Below, one piece after another: positions 26,281-37,519 of a DNA stretch of 64,000 nt (position 1 is its first letter; each line of letters opens with the position of its first letter). This stretch comes from Cygnus atratus (taxonomy: Eukaryota; Chordata; Aves; Anseriformes; Anatidae). The position numbers and the translations under genes are program-made. The DNA lies in NCBI RefSeq assembly GCF_013377495.2, contig NC_066382.1:6138001-6202000 (forward strand), written 5' to 3'. The notes beneath the pieces are model-generated. The model did no database searches, was not told the DNA's origin, and saw only the letters and a program-made list of their open reading frames with translations.

Positions 26281-29099
26281 TGTCTTTTTGGCCGTAATTA
26301 ACAGGGACGCTCTCTGTCAATCAAGTGCCAAAATGAAATACTTTCTCTTCATCCATCAAAATGCCTGCACCGAAGGAAATGCTCGTTCCCTCAGGCAGCT
26401 GCTGGGGGAGAGCATGGAGTGACGGGCTGGGTTATTAACAGGGTGAACCAACTTCTAATGTTCCTGTTGTTGTTTCAGCATGTTTGGGGGTCTTGGGAAG
26501 ATGAAAGGCTCTCAGAAACTTTAAGTCGTTTCTGCTGAAAACCTAAAGGGGTTCTTGCACAGGGAAAGATAGACAGTGCTATAGGTGCTTGGCTTCCAAA
26601 AAAATGAGACTGCAGGATGTGCCGATTGGTTTTAGAGTTTTTGAGGGTAGCTCGGCCGTAGGAGCAGGTAGCGCATATTGGGATAACGCTGTCCTCATGC
26701 ATGTCTACTGAAGATCACAGGTGGTTTTACAGATGATACTTATTTTCATTAGGATATATCAGCACTGATTGCAGCCGCAGCCCAGGCAGCAAGTTAATGT
26801 ACTTTGAGGTCTCCCACCCATCAAGGGCTGGACACCCAGAATTGCTGCTGGTTCAGGAGCATTTAAGCTCCGTCCTCGAAAGCAAGTTAGATACCAAAAT
26901 GCCACCATTACTCCAAGACTCGGGAATCCAAGAACCGCGGGTGTGTTTGAGAATGAAATGAGGTCTGTGAGTCACTTCAGGGGTTTCAACACTTCAATCA
27001 AAACCTTTTCTGTTTACCTAATGCTCTGTGTTACTGAGGAGAGTGTTTTCATTCCTCTCCTGCTCTGCTGCTGGTCTGGGTTTACCTGCCTCACACGCCA
27101 CCAAGGCATTGCAGTGATCTCATCTCTCCGGGTGCCTGGCTGCCATCCCAGCTCCTTGCTCGGGCTTGGCACAGGAACACAACTGGTGGAAAATCCCAGT
27201 CCTTCCAGGCACTGCCTGCGAAGTGCTGCTTCCCCAGTTCCATACTGGTGACAGTTACTCCTCTTGTACTTTATAAAAGTTTAATATCATTGCCTTGCCA
27301 AACAATCTTGCTGCAAAGGCTACAGATGAAAACGAGGAAAAGAGGTTAATGCAATATATGTTATCCCTGTCTCCAGGGATATTTGGTTTTCTCGTGCTTT
27401 CTGATTGCTAAAATAAATGTCACCAGTGAATGTTTACAAGCACAGTGCTTGTAATCTAGACATAAATGTGAAGGTTGATGGTGATGTCAAGGTTCAAAGT
27501 TAAATCACAGAAGCCAGAAAAGTCAAAACAAAGAAGACAGTGCCTTCTTCAGTTAGAAAGTTTAGAAATACATGATTTTACCACTGGTTATTGAAAGAAA
27601 AAAAATGCACTTAAACTCTTCCATGAGGCTTTACCACATGAAAAAACTTACAAGGTGCTCACTCCTTGCTGAAAAATCCCACCAATTGCAGCAGAGGTAA
27701 AAGCACCTTAACAGAAGCATCTAGAAAACCTAATAAACAAAAAATAATGAGTCCAAATGGGAGTAGCATTTGAATACTATGTAATTAGTATTGAATGCTC
27801 TGCTTGTTCCTTTTTTTTTTTTTCTGGAAATGTCATAATTTTGACAAATGATCATGCTCACATAGAATGAAAACATCACTGAAAAGAAAGTGCGCACAAA
27901 ATTTTGTTAAAATGCTATTCTGAACATGATCTGGGGATATGCTTAGACATCATTGAGACTTGTTTGTTTTCTAAGTGAAATCTCACAATGGACGTGCCTT
28001 TCAAAATTTTCGATACCTTTATTTTGGCTGTGGGCAGGAGTTTCTTATGAATGTAAAGCAAGACTTGCATCGTTGTTCTTCTTGCGAAGGAGCGTAGCAA
28101 GAATAGTTTCCTTTGCTGTAGGTTGTGTTTCCCATTTATCTTAGAGATAATGAAATCCCATTTTCTGGAAAGTTAAACCTGTCACTTCCGACTGCTTGGA
28201 GTAAAGCTGGGTGCACTGTTACGCTGGAGAAGTTGAGACATGAAAGATTTTCTAGGAACGCAGCTTGTGTTACTTGTTCTCGCTGTATGGAAATCCACTC
28301 GAGTTGAGTTTGAAGCTGTGCATACAGACATAGTTGATCACAGGATAATATTCTTTACAGAGGATACGCTCTTGCTATGTTTTATAGACATAGTTAAGAG
28401 AAAGAATAAGTTAAATACCAGTCTGAAAAATCTGCTTTATTTTAGGAGGAGTTTATTCAGGTCTGTGCCCATGAAAATAAATGACACTGAAGAAGTGTCT
28501 TGAATGTGAAGCTTTTGCTCCAAAGATACAATTGTGACAGGACTATTAAATACTGAAGATAGTTTCATTTTAACTTTGTATGAATATATTTCTAGATGCT
28601 TATTTTTATTCCACATAAATATGTTTGGTGTTACTGGACATAATGGATTGATGGCTGCCAGTTAGAATTAGGCAGTAATTGATCACAGTAATGTCAAAAT
28701 AACATAAATTACAAATAAGCCAAAACATCCACGGCATGGTACATCCACAGATGACATTCTCATGTGAGTTGAGTGTTTTAAATGTAGAAAAAAAGGCCTG
28801 GATTTCTCAGTCGGTAAAACAAGGAAATAGTACTTGTGCACTTCATGGAGTACGGGTCTGGAATGCAAAGGGAGTGCCGTAGGAGACACTGAACAGGGCA
28901 GCAATTGATGGTGGGTGGCTCTGCTGGCAGCATCAGTGCAGATGTAGCATCTGGTGTGATCCTCGGTGTCACCTTTATCTGCAGGGGAACCAGACCCCCC
29001 TCTCTGGCTCACTGAGACAGCTGGTTTTGTGTGAGTGCCTGATAAAATTTGACCATCTGATTTACTGTACTCAGCTTGTACTGTGCACTCCCAGTGTTT

Positions 29100-29161
29100 G
29101 AATTTTAGCTTTTTAGAATGCTATGCCAATGAATTTTAGCTTTTTAGAACGCTATGCCAAT
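29100..29161. repeat. 31-bp tandem duplication, two copies
   Basis: The unit starting GAATTTTAGCTTTTTAGAA occurs twice in direct succession (29100-29130 and 29131-29161). The copies differ at a single position (AATGCTATG against AACGCTATG). One mismatch in 31 bases implies a fairly recent duplication. It is followed within ten bases by a T16 run. Confidence 0.95.
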
Positions 29162-29170
29162 ATAGGTGTG

Positions 29171-29186
29171 TTTTTTTTTTTTTTTT
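29171..29186. repeat. T16 homopolymer
   Basis: Sixteen T residues after TATAGGTGTG, directly downstream of the 31-bp duplication. Mononucleotide repeat. Confidence 0.9.
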
Positions 29187-29950
29187 GGATAGAATTGCTA
29201 AACCCAGCATTTTGTTAGTGTCACTTCTTAAGGTTTTAAGCAGCTCAAGAAGTCTTCCAAGGAAATTTAAATACTTGCTTTAACAGTATCCTCCATCCCT
29301 TTTTCAGCTATGAACAGTGAACACAGACACTTTCAAAGGGAGATTTGCAGGTTGCCAGTTTTTGTGTCTTTATTGCAAGCGTCATAACCATTGCTATTTT
29401 TCATAGGCAGCAAATACAGATTTTTTGATTATATTTTAAGTTTCTAACCATCAGGTTAAGAGAAGTGAAAACTTAAGGGCTAAAGGAAAATCTCAAAAGC
29501 ATCAGCAAAAATACCAAGTTTGTCTGTTTATTTTTTATATCTTGTGATTTTTTAAGCCAGTCTCAGGACTTCTGGTGACCTTCTCTGATTATTGCAACCC
29601 CAGCAGATTGGCAAGACGATATTCATTAGTCTCTCAACACTCATAAGGGCACTGCTTCACATACTTCCAGATGTTTGGTGGGAAACAAATCAAGCTCAGT
29701 TGTCTTCTAACAATTTCATTTTATTCAAAACCCAGAAAAGCCCTGCAATTTATTAAATTCCCTTCAGGAAGTGTTTTATTCCACCTTTGACACTGAGGAG
29801 ACGGAGCATCCTGTTTATGCCAGGAGCTGCTTGTTAAACCAGAACAATTCGTAACTTGTAGTTGAACGGTAGGGAAAAGCCACGCGAGTCCCTCACCCAC
29901 GGTGGCATCTTGTGTTTGTGTTTTATGATGTTTCTGTGTGCTACAGTCCT

Positions 29951-30022
29951 TGTATTTACGGATGGGAGGCTGGAGCACTAAGGTTTAAGTGACCTATCCA
30001 AGACGGTGGAGTCAATTTTGGG
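29951..30022 (-). repeat. Ancient MIR-like SINE relic
   Basis: The plus strand carries TTTACGGATGGGAGGCTGGAG, then CACTAAGGTTTAAGTGACC and TATCCAAGACGG. This follows the reverse complement of the conserved MIR core (about: ttacagatggggaaactgag, then gcacagaggttaagtgactt, gcccaaggtcac). Order and spacing both fit with scattered mismatches, as expected of an element fixed before the amniote radiation. Confidence 0.55.
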
Positions 30023-30203
30023 CACAGTGGCAACCGGAGCTGCTGTAGGCTCTCCAGAGCCCAGCACCGCCATCCCAGCTGCAAGCACAGCTGGACCTCA
30101 CTCCTCTGAAGTCAATTCGGAGCAGCTGGATGTCTGGCCCGTGCTGCCGTTGTGTTGGCGTGCAGTATTTTCGTCGGCCGCTTCCTTTTTGTCTAAATAA
30201 AGT

Positions 30204-30230
30204 AGCTATTGTTTATGAAATACAATAGCT
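30204..30230. repeat. Perfect 9-bp inverted repeat
   Basis: AGCTATTGT and ACAATAGCT flank nine bases. The stem is A/T-rich and within chance expectation. The arms are too short for a microRNA precursor. Confidence 0.5.
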
Positions 30231-30939
30231 GTACAATTAGCTAAAGAGATGACAAGTAAATGGTTACCCAGCAGAAACACGAGAGCAGCAGCTCTGAAGC
30301 CGGGTGCCACCACGTCGTCTGGCTTTGGAAAGGGCTTTTTGGTTCTTGGCGAATTTGAAGTGAGTTTCTCCTGCAGGAGTTAGATTTACCGGTTTGGCAT
30401 CGTGCCTGCTGCGTTTCTCCAAGTCTGACAATGTTCCTGGCATGGCAGCTTGCAGCTCTCTGGGGAGTTAAGCATCTCAAATATTTCTGAGAACAACAAT
30501 AGTCAGGCTGACAAAGTTTGGTGAGGTCCAAATTTGCTGGAGGAGCCGTGGGCTCCTTCTGCTCAAAGCACCTCAGGAGCAGCAGGACCCCTCACCGGCT
30601 GCTTTATTCCGTGCTCTCCCTGTCATAAGCATAAACACAGCGGAGGAATTTATCTTCATTTTGGGTCTCACTTTTGGAGTGAGTGGCAGTGTGTTATTTA
30701 TTAGTGTAGCTCATAGAGCTTGGGGAGGGAAAGGCAGGTTTTCAGGCATGGGAGCGCTTCTTCAGCTCTCTGATATTCTCATAGCTCTGGCAAGGCTGTT
30801 GCCAGAATAGAAATTTATTGCTCATTTTCTACATGACCCCTGGCAGTATTTTAGCTAGAGTAAACACCAAGTTTTTTGATTTTTAAAAATTTAGCCAAAC
30901 TCCACACTGAGCTTCACCTCACTCCTCTGGGGTGTTAGC

Positions 30940-30990
30940 CCTGATTTAGAGATAAAGAAACTGAGGCAAAGCACAGTGCTTTCCAGAGGG
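30940..30990 (-). repeat. Ancient MIR-like SINE relic
   Basis: The plus strand reads GATTTAGAGATAAAGAAACTG then AGGCAAAGCACAG. That is close to the complement of the MIR stretch usually read as ttacagataaggaaactgag followed by gcacagag. Only about 50 bases can be aligned by eye. Confidence 0.45.
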
Positions 30991-33158
30991 CTGATAAAAA
31001 AGCAGAAAGCCATAGCAAAATGCAAGAGCTTTTCTCTCCCTGTTCAGTGCAGACCTATCTCGGATACAAAACCTCCGGAGTTTTTGAGCATCAGATGGAA
31101 ATCACAGGTAACTGGTGCTCAAATAGGACATTTGGAAGACTTTTTAAACAAACCACTGCATAAATTGTGACTTTGGTAGGAGCACTCTTTAGTTTCATGA
31201 GATGTTTGCACTATGTGTTCAGGACTTGGATGGAAGCCATTTTGCTCACAATGATTCTTCATTTTTGTGGCTATTGTCATTCAGACAGTACCAGGAACAG
31301 GCAGGTACCGACACGGTGTCTAATACAAGAAGATTTGGACTTACGGTCGTTATGTTACCACTATATAACCACCCTCACAGCACAATCAAACCCTCTTCTC
31401 CAAAACCCAACGGCTCTCTGTCTTCCAGCAAAGGACAATTTGTGTTCTGTGTTGGGAGTCCTGAGCTGCCGCCTTAGCTGGGAGCCAAGTGCCCATTTGT
31501 CAGTGTGTCCATGCAGATGGGCATGGATTAAGGAAAGGTCAATTTCCGAAAGTGCCCAAGCTTCTACATCTGGCCTTTTTTTCTCTAAGGGGAACATGGA
31601 CATCTGTCCTCAAAGAAGCATGGCTCCAAAATTCTCATCCTTTTTCTGCTTTGTACTAGGATATATGCTTTTCAATGTAGGGGCAATGTCATGAGAAATT
31701 TCAGAATCTGATTCCAGATCACTGGATTCAAAATGTACCTGTGTATTTACGGACAGTTTAAAATTGACTTTTTAATGGAAATACTTAAAAATCCAACTTT
31801 GAAAGAAGCTCTCAGAACATTAAAACAACAACAAGCAAAACCCTGAGGTCTCAATAAAACACTTTGATTATTAAAGAGCTGTCGCAACCCCACAAAGCTC
31901 CACTCCTTGATGTCATTTTTCATTTCCAAAAAGGTCAGATTGGTAAGGAGAAACTAATAAGCTGAAAAAATGACCAGCTTCATTTCTGGGCACGTTTTCC
32001 TCAGGAACTGCAGGGCCATTTATTGGTCTGATGGCTTTCTTCTGCATCTGGGAAGCTGTGAATGCAGCTCTTTGCCAGTTACATAGAAAATATTTACAGT
32101 CCAAAGAGGCCAGCTCATTAGTAATTACTGTAATGAGTTCTTCACAGTGTTTCTCTGAAAGGTGATTGAGCCCCTAATGTAGACACCAGATATTTTTTCT
32201 TCAGTTAATGGTGTGGTAAATTATTCCTGCGAGGGGCTCATTGAATGCCTCCTTTGAAACAAGTTAAAGACTACAATGGAAAGAAAAATCTGTAGGACTC
32301 TTCATACCAGCTCCAGGAGAAAATATTTATGGAGCGTTTCAGATCTGGGTCTTCCTGATGATTCTGCACACAGCAAGAGTGAAAGGTTGGGTCATGTAAA
32401 TAGCAATATCACAAGCAAATGGATGGAGCAGATGCTGCAAAGCTTATTTTCCAGCTGTCAAGGTGCATGGCAGCTCAGGGAAAGGAGAATGGGCTCGGTT
32501 TGCTCAGATGCTGCCTTGGGATCGTGATGGCCGTGGGCTTTGCAGGTCAGCTTCCCATCACACTGTGAGTGCGAGGTGTTCAACCAGTGCCTTACTGGTA
32601 TGGGAGAAGGGGGAACACTTGTCATGAGCTTCGCTTTCATGAAGGCAGATTTCTTCTACTAGTAAGTGAATAAATTCATGGATGTCTCTAAGTGCAATTA
32701 GCAAACGCTACAGTGGGAAACGCTTCCTAATCAGAATCGTTTATCAGGCAAAACCGAAATGTTGCCTATCTTGCACGTTGAATTTTTTTTGGACTCAGCA
32801 AAAGACCCATTAAGCAACCTCAGAAACATATGTAAGGTCAGGCATCAGTTACAGCTGAGCTCTATAAAGATCTTTTCATACACTGTACTCAGCTGGAACA
32901 CTGCCACATGCTGTAACCCCAATGTGCCTTCAGTGTCAGAGCCTACACCTGCAGGGCTCTGGGGTGGTCCCAGGTCAGGGGCTGCAGCTTTCACTAGAAC
33001 AGTCCCAGCTTCTCCTCAAACCTGTGCAGAGGGATGCAGTTGTTGCTGAGGCTCTGAGAGAGGGTCTGAGAACCGGCTGTGATTCCTCATATGGCTTCAT
33101 ATGAGCGGGGTCATTCTCATTGGTGCTCAAATCACAGAGAAGATTGGTCTTTGACTGT

Positions 33159-33180
33159 AAAAAAAAAAAAAAAAAAAAAA
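33159..33180. repeat. A22 homopolymer
   Basis: A run of 22 A residues. The upstream sequence does not look like a retrocopy of a transcript. Treated as a mononucleotide repeat. Confidence 0.9.
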
Positions 33181-36100
33181 TCAAAAGGATGACCAGATCA
33201 GTTTTACCTTCCCATCCAAAGGAGGTATCAGTTGAGACGTGTCCTGTGGGATGAGGAAGCTCCCTCCTGGACACAGCGGTTGCTCCGGGGGACCTGAGTC
33301 TTGTGGACATCTGTGGGCGACTGGTGTGGTGGTGTGGGTAGAGTTGGGAGGGGTGGTAAAGGAAAGGCCCAAAGCGCCTGGAATATTTCTTCCTCTCCGC
33401 AAAACCCAACCCCGTAGCTGTTACTCGAGAAGCTGTTTTGTAATATTAGGCCACAATGAATTACACAATTTGCCCACACACGTCAGTGCCTTTCGCTGGG
33501 TAGTCAGAAACACTCATTAGAGGCAGGCTTTCCCTGGCAGCCCACACATTAAAGACTTCTCTGTGCTCGGTGGGACAGATTTTCAAAGGATCGGTGCACT
33601 CCGCACGCCTGTTGCCTTTTCTCTCAGTGGGAGCACATCTCCAGCTGCAGTGACAAGTGCTGACTGCTTGCAGAAAAGTCCGGCTTGAACATCTTCTTGA
33701 GTTTTTTTGCCACAGAGTCAGGTGAAGAGCCCAGGGATCCTTTCTCCACGTCCCTTGTTAAAATTATTACCGTGTGTCGTCTTTCATTTAGTCAGTCCCG
33801 CTAGTGAGAATTAATTTTAGACTTTGCTGGCTTTTGTCCGTAGATCTCAGGATATATCATCTACAGTTTATTTTGCACTCATCTGGGCAGTAGCTGGAGA
33901 GTATAAAATGGGATCTCCTGGAACAACTTAATTGCTTCAGCCTCTTCCTCGAACCAGTAGTTGGCATGAATGTGTATGGGTATATAGATGCGTGTGTGTG
34001 TTTTTCCCCTAATCTCTGACAAAAAGCAATAAAGCAATTTCCTTTCTCCCCTGCACGTCCTTTGGTCTATGGGGATTCGTGCCCTGAAGCGCCCTGCAAA
34101 AAAAAAAGCTTTGATGACCCGCTCTGGCTTCTGGGGGTGGCAAATGGTCCTTGCCCAAAAACCTGCGCTGTGCAGTGCCTTGGATGGCAGCGGCCACAAA
34201 AAGCGGCCCTCCCAAAATACATCCTTTTCTCTTATCTCGTAGGTGGTGTCGAAGCAGTAACGGAGAATTGTTACGGTTTCTTCACCTCTTGAAATTGGTC
34301 CTTGCAGTGAGGAAACGTCGAAATTGGAGTGGCAAAAGCTGGGAAGCTGATGGGGCTTTGATAGCTGTAACTTTACTTAGCTGCTTGTCTCGCTCATGGC
34401 GTTACTGGCGTATTATCAACCTGAAGCCATGAGGACTGATATGGGGAGGGAAAATAATGGTGTTGCTGTGCGTTATTTTTTTTTTAAGGCATCAAGATGC
34501 CTTTGAAGCTGAGCAGAACATACCCATGCTTATATTTCAGGTCTGTAGTCAGATTTTTTTTAATCTCGTGTTATGTGTTTGCAAAGAAATTGCCAGGTTT
34601 GGTGAAGTGCTGCTCAGCAGAAATAGTTACAGACTAGCATCGAGAGGGAAGGAAAGTCTCCCACATTAGCCTTCTCACTTAGATTTTGAGTGGGTACAAG
34701 CAGGGAGTTCCTCTTCATTGGATGAGGAGTATCAGGTATCTCTGCGTATATGATAGGGGACCATGGGAGGCTGTGACACGGGACTCCCAGAAAACGTGTC
34801 AGGAGTAGACATTTATTTATACTTTTTTTGTTTTTGCTTTGGTAGCCGGAGGTTCAGAAACTTGTGTTTTACTTCCCCAAAGAAGACTCAGGCTGCTTTG
34901 TTTTCACATAGTTTTCCATTGTCTGCGTGTTTTGTTAAGCAAAGTTTAAAAGCTTATAAAATCAGCACAAGTCAAATACTGTTCTGTTTTTTCTGCATTC
35001 ATGCTGGAAAATACTTGTTCTGGTATCTGTGGCATCTCTCTAGAGTTGGAGAATTACCAGTGAGAGAAGCATTTGCCCCCCAGAGCTTAACGCGCCCCAG
35101 ACTGCACAAACAACACTGAACTTCCCAAAGGGTAAAAAAGAAAATAATGGGGAATATGGAGCTGTCACTTCAGACAAGGAGGTTAAAATAACTTTAGATA
35201 ATATCATTTTGTTTGGGTTTAATTACTTTAAAACGTGAAGGCTGAGAGAAGTGCTTCGCGTCCTGGTTTCTGGTCTCAGCACAGATGTGGAGTGAGGCCA
35301 CCAGCTGGAGGAGGGCTCTGGTTGGCGTTCACATTACCCCCAGGAGGAGCACGCTCGTGGTGCAGGTCAAAACTTGAGAGTACGAAAAAAAAGGATCAGT
35401 CCTCAGTTCTTCACCGGTCAGGAGAGATGGGACAGGCTCAGAGCTCGTGCATTGGTGCTGGGACAACGGCTTTCAGGACTCGATGTCTGGCGGAGCTGGG
35501 GGGCTGCCTAGGAGTGCTGGGGATAAATCCCACCCGTGAGTAAAATTATTATTTATTAAAGGAAGATGTAAGCTTTTGCTTGAAGGCCATCTGATTTTTG
35601 GTAAAACGGAAAGTTGTATGGCACTGAAGCAACCCGTGTGTGCATATGAATGGAGGAATGCTACACCCTGATATTCTTCCTCTCAAGATATAAAACTAAT
35701 TTCTCTAAGAAGGCTAAAGCTTCGTGTGGCTTTTATTTCCCTACTTCCATTTTTGTTGGAGGAATCACACCAGCACCCTTTGCTGGCATGAATCCTGCCC
35801 GATGTGCAGAGGTTTGTAGCCTTCGTGCTGGCAAACCCTCATTTCTAGCGGTGTGAACAGAGCACAGCAATCGTCTGTGGGAAAGAGAAAACGCTGGCTG
35901 AGTACAGACAGTGTACACAGGGAATTTCCAGAGGATTTTGGTCAGAGAACTAAAAATGTTGTCCTGGGTTTTGGTGCAGAACTTGTGCCTTGTGCAAGGA
36001 AACCAGGAACCAAAGGGCAACATGCAGACCTCACTGGATGAGTTGCAAGCCTGTGTTGCAGTTCCCTTTGGTTTGATCTCAGGGTAGCAAAGCAAGAAAA

Positions 36101-37011
36101 ATGTTCTTGTGGGAGTGCAGGAGGAAGACGCCGTTTCGGGGCGTTCAGTCCTTCCAAAGCAAACGCTGTCGGTGAGGATGGTTCTGTGCTTTCACCCCTG
36201 CATTGTGCAGATGTACCCGTTCTTTGTTGCGGACCGTCTGGGGAAGCTTTGCTCCTGAATAGGAGTGGTTTCTGGCCAGTCTTTGCCACTCTGAATTTCA
36301 TGGTAAGATCTTCTTTGGACAGAACTAGGTTGAATGTATTTCAGTTGCCTGGTGTTCTTGAAATCAGTTTGTCAGGGAGTCCTAAATAACACATTGCGTT
36401 ACGCATAAGCAGCCGGAGCAGAGCAGGGTCTGCAATATGAGGCACGGCTCAGCTTGCTGGGTGCCACAAGCTTGTTGAGGGCTTTTGCTGCGTGAGACAC
36501 TGGCAGAAAGAAAATACTCTGAAGAGTTACTTGAGCCTCGTTTATTTAATGAGCCTACAGTAAAGATGAAAGCTCACCACTTGCGATGGTTTGGAAGCTG
36601 ATTGCGTCACAGACTTTCCAAATCGGTAGAAATGCAAGGGTTTTCATTGTGCAGAGATAAATTTTGTCATTAGTTCATATCGTTAGAGCCTGTGTAAATT
36701 GCAGCATCATAAAAGGCATAAAATTGCTGGGGGACTTGTGTGAAACATGGCGATTCTGATTTCTGATGTGCTGCCACACGACTGGGAGCAGAATCCCATA
36801 CACAATACCTGGGGTTTGACCCTGGGGGAGAGAATTTTAAAGATTAACAGGGTTTCAAGCACTGATAATCATGCAGAGATAAAATAAGTGCTATTGTAGT
36901 TGATGGTCTTGCTCTCTGTACCCTAAGTAATAAATAAAAAGCCACTTTTACCTGTTTGTGCCTTTTGTGTGGCCTGAAGATCTGGGACCCAGCACATGCA
37001 GGGAGCAGGTC

Positions 37012-37105
37012 TCTGAGCTGGGAGCCAGGAGGCTAATTTTTTCGTATTTTTATTCTAGCAATGACCTGCTACCTGACCTTGAGTAATTTGCTTTCTTCAT
37101 GGCTA
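37012..37105 (+). repeat. Ancient MIR-like SINE relic about 250 bp before the exon
   Basis: The order GAGCTGGGAGCCAGGAGGC, then TAGCAATGACCTGCTACCTG, then ACCTTGAGTAATTTGCTTTC follows the sense MIR core (around gactgggagtcaggagacc, then ctgccactgacctgctgtgt, then gaccttgggcaagtcacttc). Mismatches are frequent but order and spacing are right. It lies in the intron in the same orientation as the gene. Confidence 0.5.
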
Positions 37106-37331
37106 TGCAATGCTGCTCTTTAGATTTGCCAGATCTTAGGGGAGAAGGCTTACAGGCTTGTTTCGTAACAGAAGCTTCAGCTGGGGTTTTGTGAATGCTA
37201 ATATCAGATGAATTTATGAAGAGTAATATTTGCAGCTAACGCTTCCATGTCAACATATTTAAGTGCATCTTGTTCCCATCCTTATCTCAAAGAGAGAAAA
37301 TGGCCTGGGCTGTCCCCACATTTTTCATTCC

Positions 37332-37355
37332 CCTTTCTGCTCTCTGTCTCCCCAG
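37332..37355 (+). other. Splice acceptor of the coding exon
   Basis: The sequence before the exon is almost pure pyrimidine (ccctttctgctctctgtctc, then cccag), with the AG at 37354-37355. No other AG falls in the 20 bases before it, as expected for a functional acceptor. It places the first exon base at 37356 and gives an upstream intron of phase 1. Confidence 0.8.
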
Positions 37356-37513
37356 CTGTGGAGTCACTGCACTCCTTGAACGACCAGATCTCCCATTTTA
37401 TCGTGAACAAGTCAAAAACACTGGATGAAGACGAAGATGCCTTTCTGCCCAGCGAGAAGGAATCTCTGAAAAGTGCCATGATGCTGATGAGGCACCTCTT
37501 AATGGATGCACAG
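37356..37513 (+). CDS. Internal coding exon of a long-intron gene (coiled-coil-like; possibly kazrin)
   Basis: This is the one stretch that behaves like a real exon. It is bounded by a pyrimidine-rich tract ending in CAG (37355) and by CAG|GTACGA (donor GT at 37514). The frame is open through all 158 bp: two bases of a split codon, then 52 codons. The upstream intron is therefore phase 1 and the downstream intron phase 0. The peptide starts VESLHSLNDQISHF, runs through an acidic cluster (DEDED) and a short SEKESLKS linker, and ends in a methionine/leucine-rich amphipathic stretch (MMLMRHLLMDAQ). It looks helical, with no membrane segment, signal peptide or catalytic motif. Biased third positions and dense charged residues differ from the random frames elsewhere. 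I do not securely recognise the protein. Inference only: the end LLMDAQ would join naturally to an exon leading into the kazrin coiled coil (KAZN, a periplakin-binding scaffold in desmosome and endosome transport), and KAZN has very long introns. Another coiled-coil scaffold is equally possible. Confidence 0.8.
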
Positions 37514-37519
37514 GTACGA
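37511..37519 (+). other. Splice donor of the coding exon
   Basis: CAG|GTACGA matches the vertebrate donor consensus at the exon end and at intron positions 1-3 and 5, and ends the exon after a complete glutamine codon. Reading on past it, the frame continues for 37 codons without resemblance to protein before a stop at 37622, consistent with intron. Confidence 0.75.

Larger units (their letters stand above)
25738..37011. other. Non-coding stretch upstream of the exon
   Basis: No supportable gene. An open frame of 175 codons at 31167-31694 has no protein-like pattern. Contents that can be named are a TC run (26265-26280), a 31-bp tandem duplication (29100-29161), a T16 run (29171-29186), MIR-like relics (29951-30022 and 30940-30990), a 9-bp hairpin (30204-30230) and an A22 run (33159-33180). 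Confidence 0.55.

Noticed and set aside
31167..31694. 175-codon open frame on the plus strand with hydrophobic parts
   Set aside because: No family resemblance, no coding bias, and no matching splice sites.
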